From positions 1-22,374 of the forward strand of contig JBHJMP010000574.1 of NCBI GenBank assembly GCA_043381765.1: a stretch of DNA of 22,374 nucleotides, written 5' to 3'. Position numbers and translations under genes: made by a program. The notes beneath the pieces were generated by a model. It saw only the letters and a list, made by a program, of their open reading frames with translations, searched no databases and was not told the DNA's origin. The DNA comes from Collodictyon triciliatum (Eukaryota > CRuMs). Shown one piece after another: positions 1 through 9,626 of the stretch. Each line of letters opens with the position of its first letter. Positions within the stretch are counted from its first letter, which is position 1.

Positions 1-98
1 AAAAAAAGAAAAAAAGAAAAAAAGAAAAAAAGAAAAAAAGAAAAAAAGAAAAAAAGAAAAAAAGAAAAAAAGAAAAAAAGAAAAAAAGAAAAAAAAGA
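1..98. repeat. Tandem repeat, 8-bp unit AAAAAAAG
   Basis: A pure array of the unit AAAAAAAG starts at the first base of the window and ends 19 bases before the esterase stop codon on the minus strand. On that gene's sense strand it reads TTTTTTTC and lies in the 3' flank. It is cut by the window edge, so its full length is unknown. Confidence 0.95.
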
Positions 99-116
99 AG
101 CATAGTTGGGAACTTT

Positions 117-1248
117 TCACAAGCCCCAATATTCTGGTGTGTGAAATGTTTTCTCGGGGTGGCCCTGGTTCACAGAAAAGAGTGGGGGATGGTCGTATTT
201 GATATCACTATCTCTTAGTCCTGGGATTTCTGATAACGTATGGAGTATTTTGTCGCTTAATGCGCGATTCCCAGACACAGAGAAGTGCCTGCAAGATGTG
301 GTAGAAATAGAATTATTATCATTGTTAATTAAAAAAAAAAAGAAAGAAAAAAGGGGAGGAAAATCACACAAGGATTTGCGGCATACTTTTGTACGACTGC
401 CTTTATTTTAGAAAACAGTTTCGCCGCAACAATGCGCAATTATGATAACCATGTAATTATGAAGTCTTACAACCCATCGTGTAGATAGTGTTTCAAAGGA
501 CCAGGCATACTCAATAAGTGATGGAAAATATCAATACAATAGACTGGAACATTATTGAATCCATTCTCTTGTGTAGCAACTTCGACGGAGGCGTTAGCAT
601 ACCTTTCATTTACATTTTACATAAAAATTTATATTTAGCGAATGAGAAAAATTGAAAAGAAGGGAGAGAAAAATCCAGTCGTATTGCACATATGAGTGCG
701 TGAATATATACACAAACACATACCGTTCTGTGTTTGATAAAACGCGCAGGAGTGGTTTTCTCTGGCTTCCTTGGATTTTCCAGAATGTGCCCTCATCGAC
801 TGGTGGAGGAGTGATTACGATGATGGTGCGTGTGTTTGGAACAAAGTCGTTTCCCTCCGGCTTTTGCATTAAGTTAATCAAAAACTTGAGATTTGCCTAT
901 AAGCAAAATCAAGAAATGAAAGCATGTCAGTTATTTCTATAATCCATGTCGCAGATGGTCCTCGCAGAAAGCATGAATCATATGACGATTGCTAGGCTGT
1001 TCGATGGCCATGAACCGACGAGAGAAGAAAAATGAATTATGATTGATTTTGAGACGCAGAAGACTCGAATAATTAAATAGTTTCCCATTACTCAACCTTG
1101 TATTCGCCCACGGGCACATGCGCCCCGTTGCCCTCTATCACAGCATCGTTTGCACCAAGAAACAAAAACAGAACAAGCTTTCTATTATCCACCGGAAGAT
1201 GCTTGAAATAATACGGGAAAAGCATTCGTGCCCATCGCGTATTGTATC
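117..1248 (-). CDS. IAH1: IAH1-type SGNH/GDSL esterase (5' end missing)
   Basis: Probable isoamyl-acetate-hydrolysing esterase-like SGNH hydrolase, cleaving small esters. Four exons join in frame: 1248-1097, 896-724, 602-471 and 288-117 (TGA stop). They encode about 209 residues. Exon 1 starts with YNTRWARMLFP, matching the block after the second SGNH glycine in IAH1. It then carries GANDA (block III, oxyanion Asn) and HVPVGEYK, which joins ANLKFLINL in exon 2, followed by VITPPPVDE, a hallmark of the family. Exon 3 ends HDG and splices to LHFS, giving the catalytic Asp/His pair in DGLH (block V). The block I GDS serine exon is not visible; it should lie in the N gap to the right. Introns use GT-AG with matching phases (0, 2, 2). 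The gene diverges from the DP gene. Family assignment is strong from motif order; substrate is inference. Confidence 0.9.
300..357. repeat. A-rich low-complexity tract in esterase intron 3
   Basis: An A/G-rich run on the plus strand lies inside the last esterase intron (289-470). It reads T/C-rich on that gene's sense strand and sits just upstream of the 3' splice site at 288, where it can serve as the polypyrimidine tract. Confidence 0.6.
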
Positions 1249-1330
1249 CTGAAAGGTATTAATTCGTGCGCAACAACATTATAGTAATTAAGTAATCCTT
1301 TCTTGAAGTATGAAAATGAATGAACAAGGA

Positions 1331-1436
1331 GCAATGAACAATGAACAATGAACAATGAACAATGAACAATGAACAATGAACAATGAACAATGAACAATGA
1401 ACAATGAACAATGAACAATGAACAATGAACAATGAA
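1331..1436. repeat. Tandem repeat, 7-bp unit AACAATG, running into an assembly gap
   Basis: About 15 near-perfect copies of AACAATG end directly at the N run. The array lies in the intron upstream of the first visible esterase exon. On the sense strand of that gene the unit is CATTGTT. Frames across it give repeated FIVHCSL-type peptides that are not real protein. The gap suggests the array could not be assembled through. Confidence 0.95.
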
Positions 1437-2064
1437 NNNNNNNNNNNNNNNNNNNNNNNNNNNNNNNNNNNNNNNNNNNNNNNNNNNNNNNNNNNNNNNN
1501 NNNNNNNNNNNNNNNNNNNNNNNNNNNNNNNNNNNNNNNNNNNNNNNNNNNNNNNNNNNNNNNNNNNNNNNNNNNNNNNNNNNNNNNNNNNNNNNNNNNN
1601 NNNNNNNNNNNNNNNNNNNNNNNNNNNNNNNNNNNNNNNNNNNNNNNNNNNNNNNNNNNNNNNNNNNNNNNNNNNNNNNNNNNNNNNNNNNNNNNNNNNN
1701 NNNNNNNNNNNNNNNNNNNNNNNNNNNNNNNNNNNNNNNNNNNNNNNNNNNNNNNNNNNNNNNNNNNNNNNNNNNNNNNNNNNNNNNNNNNNNNNNNNNN
1801 NNNNNNNNNNNNNNNNNNNNNNNNNNNNNNNNNNNNNNNNNNNNNNNNNNNNNNNNNNNNNNNNNNNNNNNNNNNNNNNNNNNNNNNNNNNNNNNNNNNN
1901 NNNNNNNNNNNNNNNNNNNNNNNNNNNNNNNNNNNNNNNNNNNNNNNNNNNNNNNNNNNNNNNNNNNNNNNNNNNNNNNNNNNNNNNNNNNNNNNNNNNN
2001 NNNNNNNNNNNNNNNNNNNNNNNNNNNNNNNNNNNNNNNNNNNNNNNNNNNNNNNNNNNNNNNN
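1437..2064. other. Assembly gap (628 N)
   Basis: Unknown bases. The first exons of two divergent genes should lie here: the esterase exon with the GDS serine block (minus strand) and the DP exons with the first half of the winged-helix domain (plus strand). The shared promoter region is therefore also unseen. Confidence 0.95.
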
Positions 2065-2125
2065 ATAAAAAAAGCTCGATACCTTTCATCAAATTGAATA
2101 CGACATAAACTTTTTTTTCATGCAG

Positions 2126-3216
2126 GATACAGAAAACAAGAATATTCGTCGGCGTGTGTATGACACATTGAATGTCCTTATTGCACTTGGGGTGATAAAA
2201 AAAGACAAAAAAGTGAGCAAAGATAATGATGCATAGCTAAACCATGACAAATAATACTTACAATATCATTTTGGCGATACACAAATGCAGGTTATAAAAT
2301 GGGAAGGTCATCCACCAGGTCCTGCCGTAGACATAGATGCTAAGCAGGTAAGCAAGATATATTGAGTTTGTATATGATAAGAGACCATATTTGAATGCAT
2401 CAAAATGTAACATGTATAATAATATAAAACAAAATAGCATAACGTTTTATAACCTCTTTAGAATGAATGTGAAGTGCTGAGACGAAAGGTCCATGAGAAA
2501 CAAGAACAGCTGAATCTAATTCAGGACGAGGTCGGCTCCATCATATAAAAACGCAACTTTACTTGACCTTCACATTTCATAAAATTCAAATCATCTCTAA
2601 TTAATTTGAACAGGTTAGGCTTCTTCGTAACCAGACTTCAAGGAATCGGTTAACCTCCATTCATCACGACATGGTAACATGCACGTTCTACATTTTCGAA
2701 ACCCACACAAATACCTCTTGTGCCCATGCTGTTTCATTTCCAATTCAAGGCCCGTGTAAAACCTCAAATCGCTTCATAATAATTCGATGACTATTACTAT
2801 TACTATTACTATTACTATTACTATTACTATTACTATTACTATTACTATTACTATTACTATTACTATTACTATTACTATTACTATTACTATTACTATTACT
2901 ATTATGAATTCTATTATGAATAAACGCAACTTTAATAACACAGGACAAAGTTCGCCTCCCTTTTGTCCTCATAAAAATCAACCGTGATGTAATATATTCT
3001 CAATTTGTGTTTCATTTTTCATACACAATATTTCGATTTCCTTTTCTTTGGTGCTATGTATTTAATAAAGCGTAACAAATACAATTTTATTTGCGTCTGT
3101 ATTAGGCCCCCACTGAAGTTGAAATTTCACAAGATAGCAGATTCGTATCGATTATAACCAGGTGGGAGGACGAGTCCTATTTGATTGAAGATGACCATCA
3201 CTTTTTCCTATTTTAA
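2126..3216 (+). CDS. DP-type transcription factor (E2F dimerisation partner), 5' end missing
   Basis: Six exons join in frame: 2126-2212, 2291-2347, 2462-2530, 2614-2673, 2944-2988 and 3106-3216 (TAA). All junctions are phase 0. The first exon holds NIRRRVYDTLNVL, the recognition helix of the DP winged-helix domain (the RRRVYD form is DP rather than E2F), then IKKDKK. The next exon gives VIKWEGHPPGP, the end of the DNA-binding domain. Then comes a charged coiled coil (ECEVLRRKVHEKQEQLNLIQ), followed by VRLPFVLIKINRD and RFVSIITRWEDESYLIEDDHHF, matching the DP dimerisation/marked-box region. The protein stops only about 10 residues after that block, shorter than animal or plant DPs. It would bind promoter DNA with an E2F in G1/S control. 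The N-terminal half of the DNA-binding domain lies in the gap. Confidence 0.88.
2791..2905. repeat. Tandem repeat, 6-bp unit ATTACT, in DP intron
   Basis: About 19 perfect copies of CTATTA/ATTACT lie in the DP intron 2674-2943. Because the unit is six bases, open frames run through on both strands (Thr-Ile or Asn-Ser dipeptides); these are artefacts. Confidence 0.95.
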
Positions 3217-3849
3217 CTCCAATGCAATAGCATTAATCAGTCTATCCGGTATGTCAATGTTCTAGTACGGGTCAATCAGTTCAGATGTGCGATGACTTGG
3301 ATATACTAAGGGATATTCACAGGGATAAGATAGTTTACACAGTTTCGTTTAATTCATTCTTATACTCAGCTTTTGATTTTATTTCATGCAAAATTTTCAA
3401 AAAGCGGAAATGAATCATATTCTTTAACAAAATTTCAAACGAAGCATCTTTGAACAATAATCAATCATACTCCCCTTATCCCTGCACCTGTCATCTTGTC
3501 CCATTTACATACATTGCATTTCATCCTGCTTTTCGGATTTAATCACACTTTATCAAAGTAAAATTTAAAAAATGTATAGTGCATCCCACCTAATCCAAAA
3601 GGCCAAGAACGAAGCGACCCGCAATCCCCTTCTCCTCCGCCAAGTGCACAAACGCAGGAAAAAGAATGACAACCACCAAAAACACACAGAACTCTTTACG
3701 TATTCATTTTGTCGTTTGTTAAAGTTGACGGGCAGTGATAAAAAGCAAGTATCCAGATTCTAATAAAAGAGCATTGAATTTTGCGTCGCACTCATGTTTG
3801 AATAAATCACTTTTTGATCCGTTCGTGCTTTTTTATATTTTTGAAGAGT
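3217..3849. other. Region between two convergent genes with one coding-like island
   Basis: This lies between the DP stop and the PrmC stop. Most of it is AT-rich with no recognised gene. Bases 3572-3763 are less AT-rich. The plus strand there has a 63-codon ATG frame (MYSASHLIQKAKNEATRNP..., very basic). The minus strand has short frames such as FVHLAEEKGIAGRFVLGLLD ending at a TAG, and NLDTCFLSLPVNFNKRQNEY bounded by AG and GTAAAG. I recognise none of them and cannot choose the strand. Confidence 0.35.
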
Positions 3850-4508
3850 TCATCTGCTATGGGTGTCCTGCTCCAGCGGACACCGCGCAAACAAGACCCT
3901 TGGTTTCCTGGACAGGTCATGCCATATTTGTATGTCACGGTACCTCAGACGCTCAGCCCATTTCTGGAGAATATATGCCTGCTTTTTTGAGCCATCAAAC
4001 TCAACCGCTACCAACCCTTCCTTTTGTAGGAAACCAGGTGCCATATGAAGCAGGTGGCGATTGATGTCAGTGCCATCAGATCTGTTTCCAATCAGAGCAG
4101 ATCTATCTTCCCATAGGCGGACATCCAAATCTGCCGTATGATAGTCACGGAATGCAAGATACGGTGGATTGGATACAATACAATCATATTTTCGATGAAC
4201 ACGTCCCGATATGTGGTCTCTGAGGGCGGAGAACCAGTCCGATTGGAGCAGCCAAAGATGCGGTGCTTCGGCCGAGTGCTTCTTCGCATCTCTGTCGACT
4301 GGGAAAGACTTCCGGATGTTCAGAAAGGCGAGTTGCAGAGCCTTTGGATTTTTATCCACCATTGTTACCGATATATTTGAAGCTGTGTGGAGAGTATGTC
4401 AGGTTATTCAGTGATGAAAATGACTGCTCGGTTGCATGGGGCACCGTGAGTCAGACGCATATACAAGGTTTTCGCGAAGCGCGATACTGATGATGAAAAG
4501 AAGAAGAC

Positions 4509-4562
<54 letters not shown>

Positions 4563-5090
4563 AAGAAGAAGACGATACTGATGATGAAAAGAAGAAGAGG
4601 ATGATGATGATGATGAAGAAGAAAAAGGGGTTTTCATACCCTGGTGATGTTGGCTATGGTGCGAGTGCAAAGCCCTTGCGATGCTGATACCAACACAGCC
4701 GGATCCGCAGCCAAGATCCAAAACCGAGAAGGGCTGTGATTCCAGCGCGCTTGGGGTCTTGGTGGTTGGGATGAGGCGTGTTTGCAAAAGACGCGATACC
4801 CATTCCTCCGTCTCTGGCCGTGGGATGAGGACGGGAGGGCGCACTATGATATCGCAATCCAAGAAAGGCTGCGAGCCGAGAAGGTATTGCAAGGGAGTAT
4901 GCTTTACCTTGCGCAGGAACAAGAACCGAAGCAGCGTGTGCCTTTGTTGCGAGGACAGGCTCGATGGTGGCTTTGTGCGAAGGCTGCTTCGTGTGACATG
5001 ATCAAGAAGCCAGCGGGCCTCGTTTTTGCTGCCGATGAGGGTTGCGGCCCATTTTTGAGCCTGTGTGACCAGCCGAGGAACGATCGACAT
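3850..5090 (-). CDS. HemK/PrmC-type release-factor glutamine N5-methyltransferase
   Basis: Predicted SAM-dependent methyltransferase that modifies the Gln of the GGQ motif in class I release factors. Two exons, 5090-4640 and 4382-3850 (TGA), join in phase 1 to give 327 residues, close to mitochondrial HEMK1. An N-terminal helical domain (residues about 1-75) is followed by LIPRPETE (88-95), SAM motif I DLGCGSG (125-131) at the end of exon 1, an acidic loop VDKNPKA just after the splice, and the catalytic SNPPY (Asn222-Tyr225). The C-terminus is LSRKPRVLFAR plus a short tail. The start at 5090 (MSIVPRLV) is chosen because PrmC homology begins there. An in-frame ATG at 5369 would add 93 Arg-rich residues but overlaps exon 1 of the opposing gene. 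The second visible half is linked only by splicing across a GAT/GAA repeat. Organelle targeting is unproven. Confidence 0.93.
4509..4614. repeat. GAT/GAAGAA repeat in PrmC intron
   Basis: A (GAT)n run at about 4509-4560 and flanking GAAGAAGAC/GATGAAAAGAAGAAG copies fill the single PrmC intron (4383-4639). On the sense strand this is ATC/TTCTTC, pyrimidine-rich. Reading through it from exon 1 gives false poly-Ser and poly-Ile tails. Confidence 0.9.
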
Positions 5091-5228
5091 GCTTTGGCCC
5101 GTGTTGTGTCCTAAGTGAGGATTGAAATCGTTCTGTGTGTCTTCGGCTCTAGATTTGCCCGGGCGTTGTTCGGCTGTTTTTGTTGCTCCTGCTATTGTTG
5201 TTATTGTTGTTGTTGCGTGCCTGCGGAA
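5091..5228. promoter_or_regulatory. Candidate bidirectional promoter between PrmC and CEP78-like genes
   Basis: Only 138 bases separate the two start codons, which point away from each other. The segment must hold both 5' UTRs and core promoters unless either gene has an upstream non-coding exon. It is less AT-rich than most intergenic DNA here and contains short TGTTGT/CTGCTATTGTTG runs but no obvious TATA box. Function is inferred from layout only. Confidence 0.5.
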
Positions 5229-8200
5229 ATGGGCGAAAGCGCGTCTCTCTCGCAGCTTTATGTTGGTTTCTGCAAGGAGCTGCGCCTTCCTCCTATGAGA
5301 GCCTTCCTTGAGCGCGCCAGAAGCAATCAGGTTAATAGATATAGCGTCCGCACTGACCCTTTCATACATATTTTTTCTTTTAATGCATTTATTCCTTTTC
5401 TTGCTTTCATCTTTTCCTTTTTCCTTTTTCCTTTTTCCTTTTTTCCTTTTCCTTTTCCTTTTTTCTTTTTTCCTTTTCCTTTTTCCTTTTTTCCTTTTTC
5501 CTTTTTTCCTTTTTCCTTTTTCCTTTTTCCTTTTTCCTTTTTCCTTTTTCCTTTTTCCTTTTTATCTTTTCTTATATTGTTTTCCTTTTCATCTATTCTT
5601 CTCATCTTTCTCATCTTTCTCATCTTTCTCATCTTTCTCATCTTTCTCATCTTTCTCATCTTTCTCATCTTTCTCATCTTTCTCATCTTTCTCATCTTTC
5701 TCTTCTATTGTATATTCGCATCTGGTGTTTCTGTCAAGATTATGGTGTTTTGTTGTTGGGGGGCTCAGGCATTGAATGAAAAGAAAACAGTGGCCATAAC
5801 CCTCGCACGAAAAATACCTGAGTTTTCAAAAGCATTGTTATAGATAAAGAAAGGATGCGCGAGTGTGTTCCATACTTCCCTTCTCTCCCGCTGAAATTCT
5901 GATGGCAAAATAGGATTTTCCTCCTAAAACTATTTTTCAACACCTCAGATATTATTGAATTTTGATTTGGTTAAGGAGAGGCAGTGGACTCCAATATATC
6001 TATCAATACACCATTGCACAACACTTGTGTCCATAGTTGTCTTTAGTGCAGCCCGCGCTCATGATTTTGGATATAATGGTTAACTTTTTATCAACTTAGT
6101 ATAGCATACTTCCCAAAAAAATTCATCCGAAACCTGACTTGGGAATCGTTTTTCTTTCTTACTAAACTATCACATCGCTCAATTTTATGAAACATATATT
6201 TTTTTTAAAAAAAAATTAAAAAGTAAAACAATAACAGATGTACTGGCGATGCCAAGGAAAGAGAAAAAGACTATATTTATTCGACAAGCTGCCGCGATGC
6301 TATGCAGGTAATAGTTATAAGAGGCTCCCCCGAGAAAACTGCGCCATAACTCGTTTATTATATCAGCACTACCAGATTTTAATTTTCCTCACGCACATTT
6401 TCAACAGGTCCATATCTGAATGCCTACTTAGGAACCCTGTATTATCTACTGTTGAGCTTATCGGCATTCCTTTAAGTGAAGACAGTTTAGCACATTTATC
6501 CAGAGTTGGTTCTTATTTTTCATAAATGTATGCAGTTTTAAGAAACCCCACTTCATAGACTACTTTTATTCAAACTATCTAACCAAGTGTTTGTGAGCAA
6601 AATTCCACCATGACATTTTTTTTAGTTACATTCGTTACGCATGAGCAAAATTTAAACTATTCAAGTAGGGTATCACTTCCAGCAGATCTCTTCGAAATCT
6701 TTTCCTGAATAATTGCTGCATTGGAGATAGAGGGTTTACAGGTTTTTTTTTTTGGAAAAAAAATAAGGAGTGAATAACTGAATAGTCCTGTTTCGTAACC
6801 TTCAGATTGACTTTAAAGAAATTTCATAGTGCTAAATGACGCGCTTCTGTCGTCTACTTCTTTAAACACTTTGCGTTTGCCTGGAAACCAGCTATCAGAC
6901 CGTAGTGGTGTCAAGATATCAGGAATTATACAGGTTTAACTTTTGTTTGTCAAACATAGTTTTGAATCAGCTTCTACATAATATAGGGAAAAAACGCAAA
7001 CAGCATACAGCATCATAAAATCATAATCTTAATACAGCCGAATCCTTTTATGGCTGACACTTTTTTATTTCATTCGTAGGCTCAAAATGAGCGCCGAAAT
7101 CGAAGTGCTTGGATAAATGGATTGCGTCAAAACTCAAGGGATTCTCCAATTGTCAAATCGAAAGATGCAAATAGCTGTAACAGGGCAGAATCAGACCTTC
7201 AGGACATTCAGAGTATAGATATGTCCGATAATAATTTAACTGACCACTTTCTCTTCTCGTTTTGTAAACCGATGGAAGCTTCTACAGTAATGAAAGGTTT
7301 TAATTTTCTTCAATAGACCCACGAGCCGATAAGGCCATCATATCTTCTTATTTTTTTTATGAAGTAAAATATTTTTGGATAGAGTAATCATTCACACCAT
7401 CATCATCTTTTATTTAAAATGTTAAAATCTCATCATTTCATTATTTTTCATATAAAACTAGCACTCAAGTTTCGAGAAAACTTCTTTACTAACAGTGGTC
7501 TACAGGTAAATACTAATCCTTTCTAATTTATTTCATGATTCTTAAGAGTAATGAACTATCCTCTAAACTTTAACAGAGTGTTGTAAATTCAATGCGTGAG
7601 CAACACAGGATAACGTACTTCGATATCGGAGAACCTAATACATATGGTATTAACTACATCTTAATTTTGTGAATCCAACATTTTTCATCGTAGGCAAATA
7701 GACTTTGTAACTGTGTTAACGTTAATTTATTAATGGTCTTATTTTATGATTTTTCATATGAAATCAGATTCTGCACTTCTTTATCAACTTCAAGAATTGC
7801 TTACCCAGAATCTGGTTTCGAAGAATAAAACCAAGAAATATCATCATGTTTGATTTCACATATATTGATATTTCTCATATGAAATCCTTTTGAATGTGAA
7901 AACGAGGAAAGAGCCTCATACACGATGATGACTAAAAGGAATCAAGAAATGGAGAAAAGTCCGGCACACTACTTCAAAGCATCCATTTAAGCGATGACGA
8001 ATTTGAAATACATGTATTTCTTAAAATAAAATTTATCTGTCATATTTCGCTTTAAAATTTGATAAAGATGAAGTCACGAACACATCATTAATGCTCTACA
8101 ATCAAATCATCAAGATAATAAAGGGTGGAAAACAATCAAAGAATGAAGTGAAATTCCATGGATTTGCAAAATCATGATTTTTTGTTTATCGTTATTCCAT

Positions 8201-9310
8201 TCCAGAGATTCAATATTTTATTTTGAAACGTACCAATAATTTCCCTCTCTTTTGACCTGATTTCACTTATTACATTCAGGATAGCTATGTTAATTCAAAC
8301 ATACGAGAAGTATATCCCATATCCAAATTTCCCAGAAAGCAAAGAAGGCGAAGCTTTGACGAAATTCGAGCCGGAGAGCACTATTATTATTATATCAACC
8401 CTTCGGCTGATGTACTAAATAATCCCATATGGGGCATCTTTATGTTAAGATAATGTTGATTGTTAAATTCGATGGACTATTTTCAAAAATATTTTTCTTT
8501 CAATTCGAATAAAGCATCAATATTTTTTAAGAATTCGATCTTATATTTTTTTCTTTCATATGACTCTTTTGGTAAATCCCTCCTTTCTTTGCTATTGAAA
8601 AAAATACAGGTCGATTGTGATGAATTCTCTGATGAAAGAATTGAGCGCACCCTGAGATTTCAAGCAGAAGCTGAAGTGATTCGACTCCGACTGAGGCTTG
8701 GCCAAGTAAAAAATGAATTGGACGAATATAAGGTTTATTTCGAATAGGCCATTTCTTGTTGCTGTTCATGTCTTAAAATTTATTTAACTTTCATCAATAC
8801 ATAAAGGATTGGCAATACATGAATATAAAACTGCTCTATTGGAATTTTCACTCGAGGAAATATTCTGTTTATAATATTCTATTTTCTCGGCTACACCTTG
8901 CATAGAAATCATTTGAAACAGTCAGAGAAGCGGCCTTTAAATGGAGGGAACGTGCATATCGTTTGAAAGAAAAAGTAGAGAAACAAAGAGCAACAGTCTT
9001 ACCGAGAAAGCCCATGCCGCAACCCCCACCCATGCGAGATGGCTGGGAGGCCAATGAGAGCATCACTTTGGTAGGAGAGCAAACTGCTGCACGTCGACGG
9101 GGCAAAGTTTATCAAAATATCGACCAGGAATGGATTCAAAATCTGCACCATGATGTTTACAAAGTCTGCAGTTTACTAAATGAGCAAAAGTCTTCCAAGA
9201 GTATATTGCCCTCTTCTCGGCCTGATAACTCCGAAATGTCCCAATACGAGGTCGATTCAGAGACTGAAGAGCGAGTAGCCCGGCGACTGAATGATTTATG
9301 GGACCTATAA
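5229..9310 (+). CDS. CEP78: CEP78-like centrosomal/basal-body leucine-rich-repeat protein
   Basis: Thirteen exons join in frame to 537 residues: 5229-5330, 5949-6078, 6238-6307, 6408-6504, 6669-6741, 6830-6933, 7080-7296, 7462-7505, 7577-7646, 7768-7814, 8280-8411, 8610-8732 and 8906-9310 (TAA). Order of features matches CEP78. The N-terminal helix is SLSQLYVGFCKELRLPPMRA. Next is NFDLVKERQW, then leucine-rich repeats from about residue 80 to 318 (SLRNLFLNNCCIGDRGF; SLNTLRLPGNQLSD; ALKFRENFFTNSGLQ). The family signature IIQAQNERRNRSAWINGLR sits between repeats. A basic KQRRRS stretch and coiled coil AEVIRLRLRLGQVKNEL follow. CEP78 acts at mature centrioles/basal bodies in ciliogenesis. The C-terminal tail (MPQPPPMRDGW onward) is not recognised. 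Exon 10 might instead end at 7847, and an extra exon between 7815 and 8279 cannot be excluded. AATAAA lies at 9372-9377. Confidence 0.88.
5411..5570. repeat. CCTTTTT-type repeat in CEP78-like intron 1
   Basis: Imperfect 6- and 7-base CCTTTTT/CCTTTTC units on the plus strand, which is the sense strand of the host gene. It lies in the 618-base first intron (5331-5948). Open frames through it (Phe/Leu/Pro plus strand, Lys/Gly/Glu minus strand) are artefacts. Confidence 0.92.
5601..5702. repeat. Tandem repeat, 9-bp unit ATCTTTCTC, in CEP78-like intron 1
   Basis: About 11 perfect copies of ATCTTTCTC follow the CCTTTTT array in the same intron. It is pyrimidine-rich on the sense strand. Antisense frames give a false MRK repeat peptide. 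Confidence 0.95.
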
Positions 9311-9626
9311 AATGGCTACCGCTGCTTTCAAATTATAAAATCAACAAACAAATAGGCAATTAAGTCGATGAAATAAACCAGAAATGATCAATATATTCAT
9401 TTAGTAAGTTCGTTTTTTTTAGTCACCATGCATCCTAACTTGAAAAATGACAGTATTTTTTTTATCCTTCCTTACAATTCGCAAGAGAATAATAAAAGTA
9501 AATGTAAAAATAAAATACTGAAATACTGATATGACACTCAATGAATCTTCGTGCTGGGGTGCGTATAAATCTGTCGTGAAAATCATCACAGCTTGACCCA
9601 GCCAAGTGAATTTAGTGTCAAAATTA
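9311..9626. other. Gap between convergent CEP78-like and small unknown gene
   Basis: AT-rich DNA with the likely CEP78-like polyadenylation signal AATAAA at 9372-9377. A 77-codon minus frame (9419-9652) overlaps the last exon of the next gene out of frame and lacks an upstream splice acceptor. Nothing else seen. Confidence 0.5.

Noticed and set aside
1185-1418. Minus frame NYYNVVAHELIPFR, resembling the DP motif TTYNEVADEL
   Set aside because: It lies on the strand opposite to the DP gene and out of frame with the esterase exon that occupies part of it; chance similarity.
2745-2981. Long Asn-Ser (minus) and Thr-Ile (plus) repeat frames
   Set aside because: Six-base repeat inside a DP intron; no stop can arise in such an array.
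4404-4639. Read-through of PrmC exon 1 into poly-Ser/poly-Ile
   Set aside because: GTATGA donor at 4639 and CACACAG acceptor at 4383 remove it and restore the methyltransferase frame.
5769-5843. Possible CEP78-like exon ALNEKKTVAITLARKIPEF after a CTCAG
   Set aside because: It has no usable donor, and exon 1 joins exon 5949-6078 directly in phase with matching CEP78 order.
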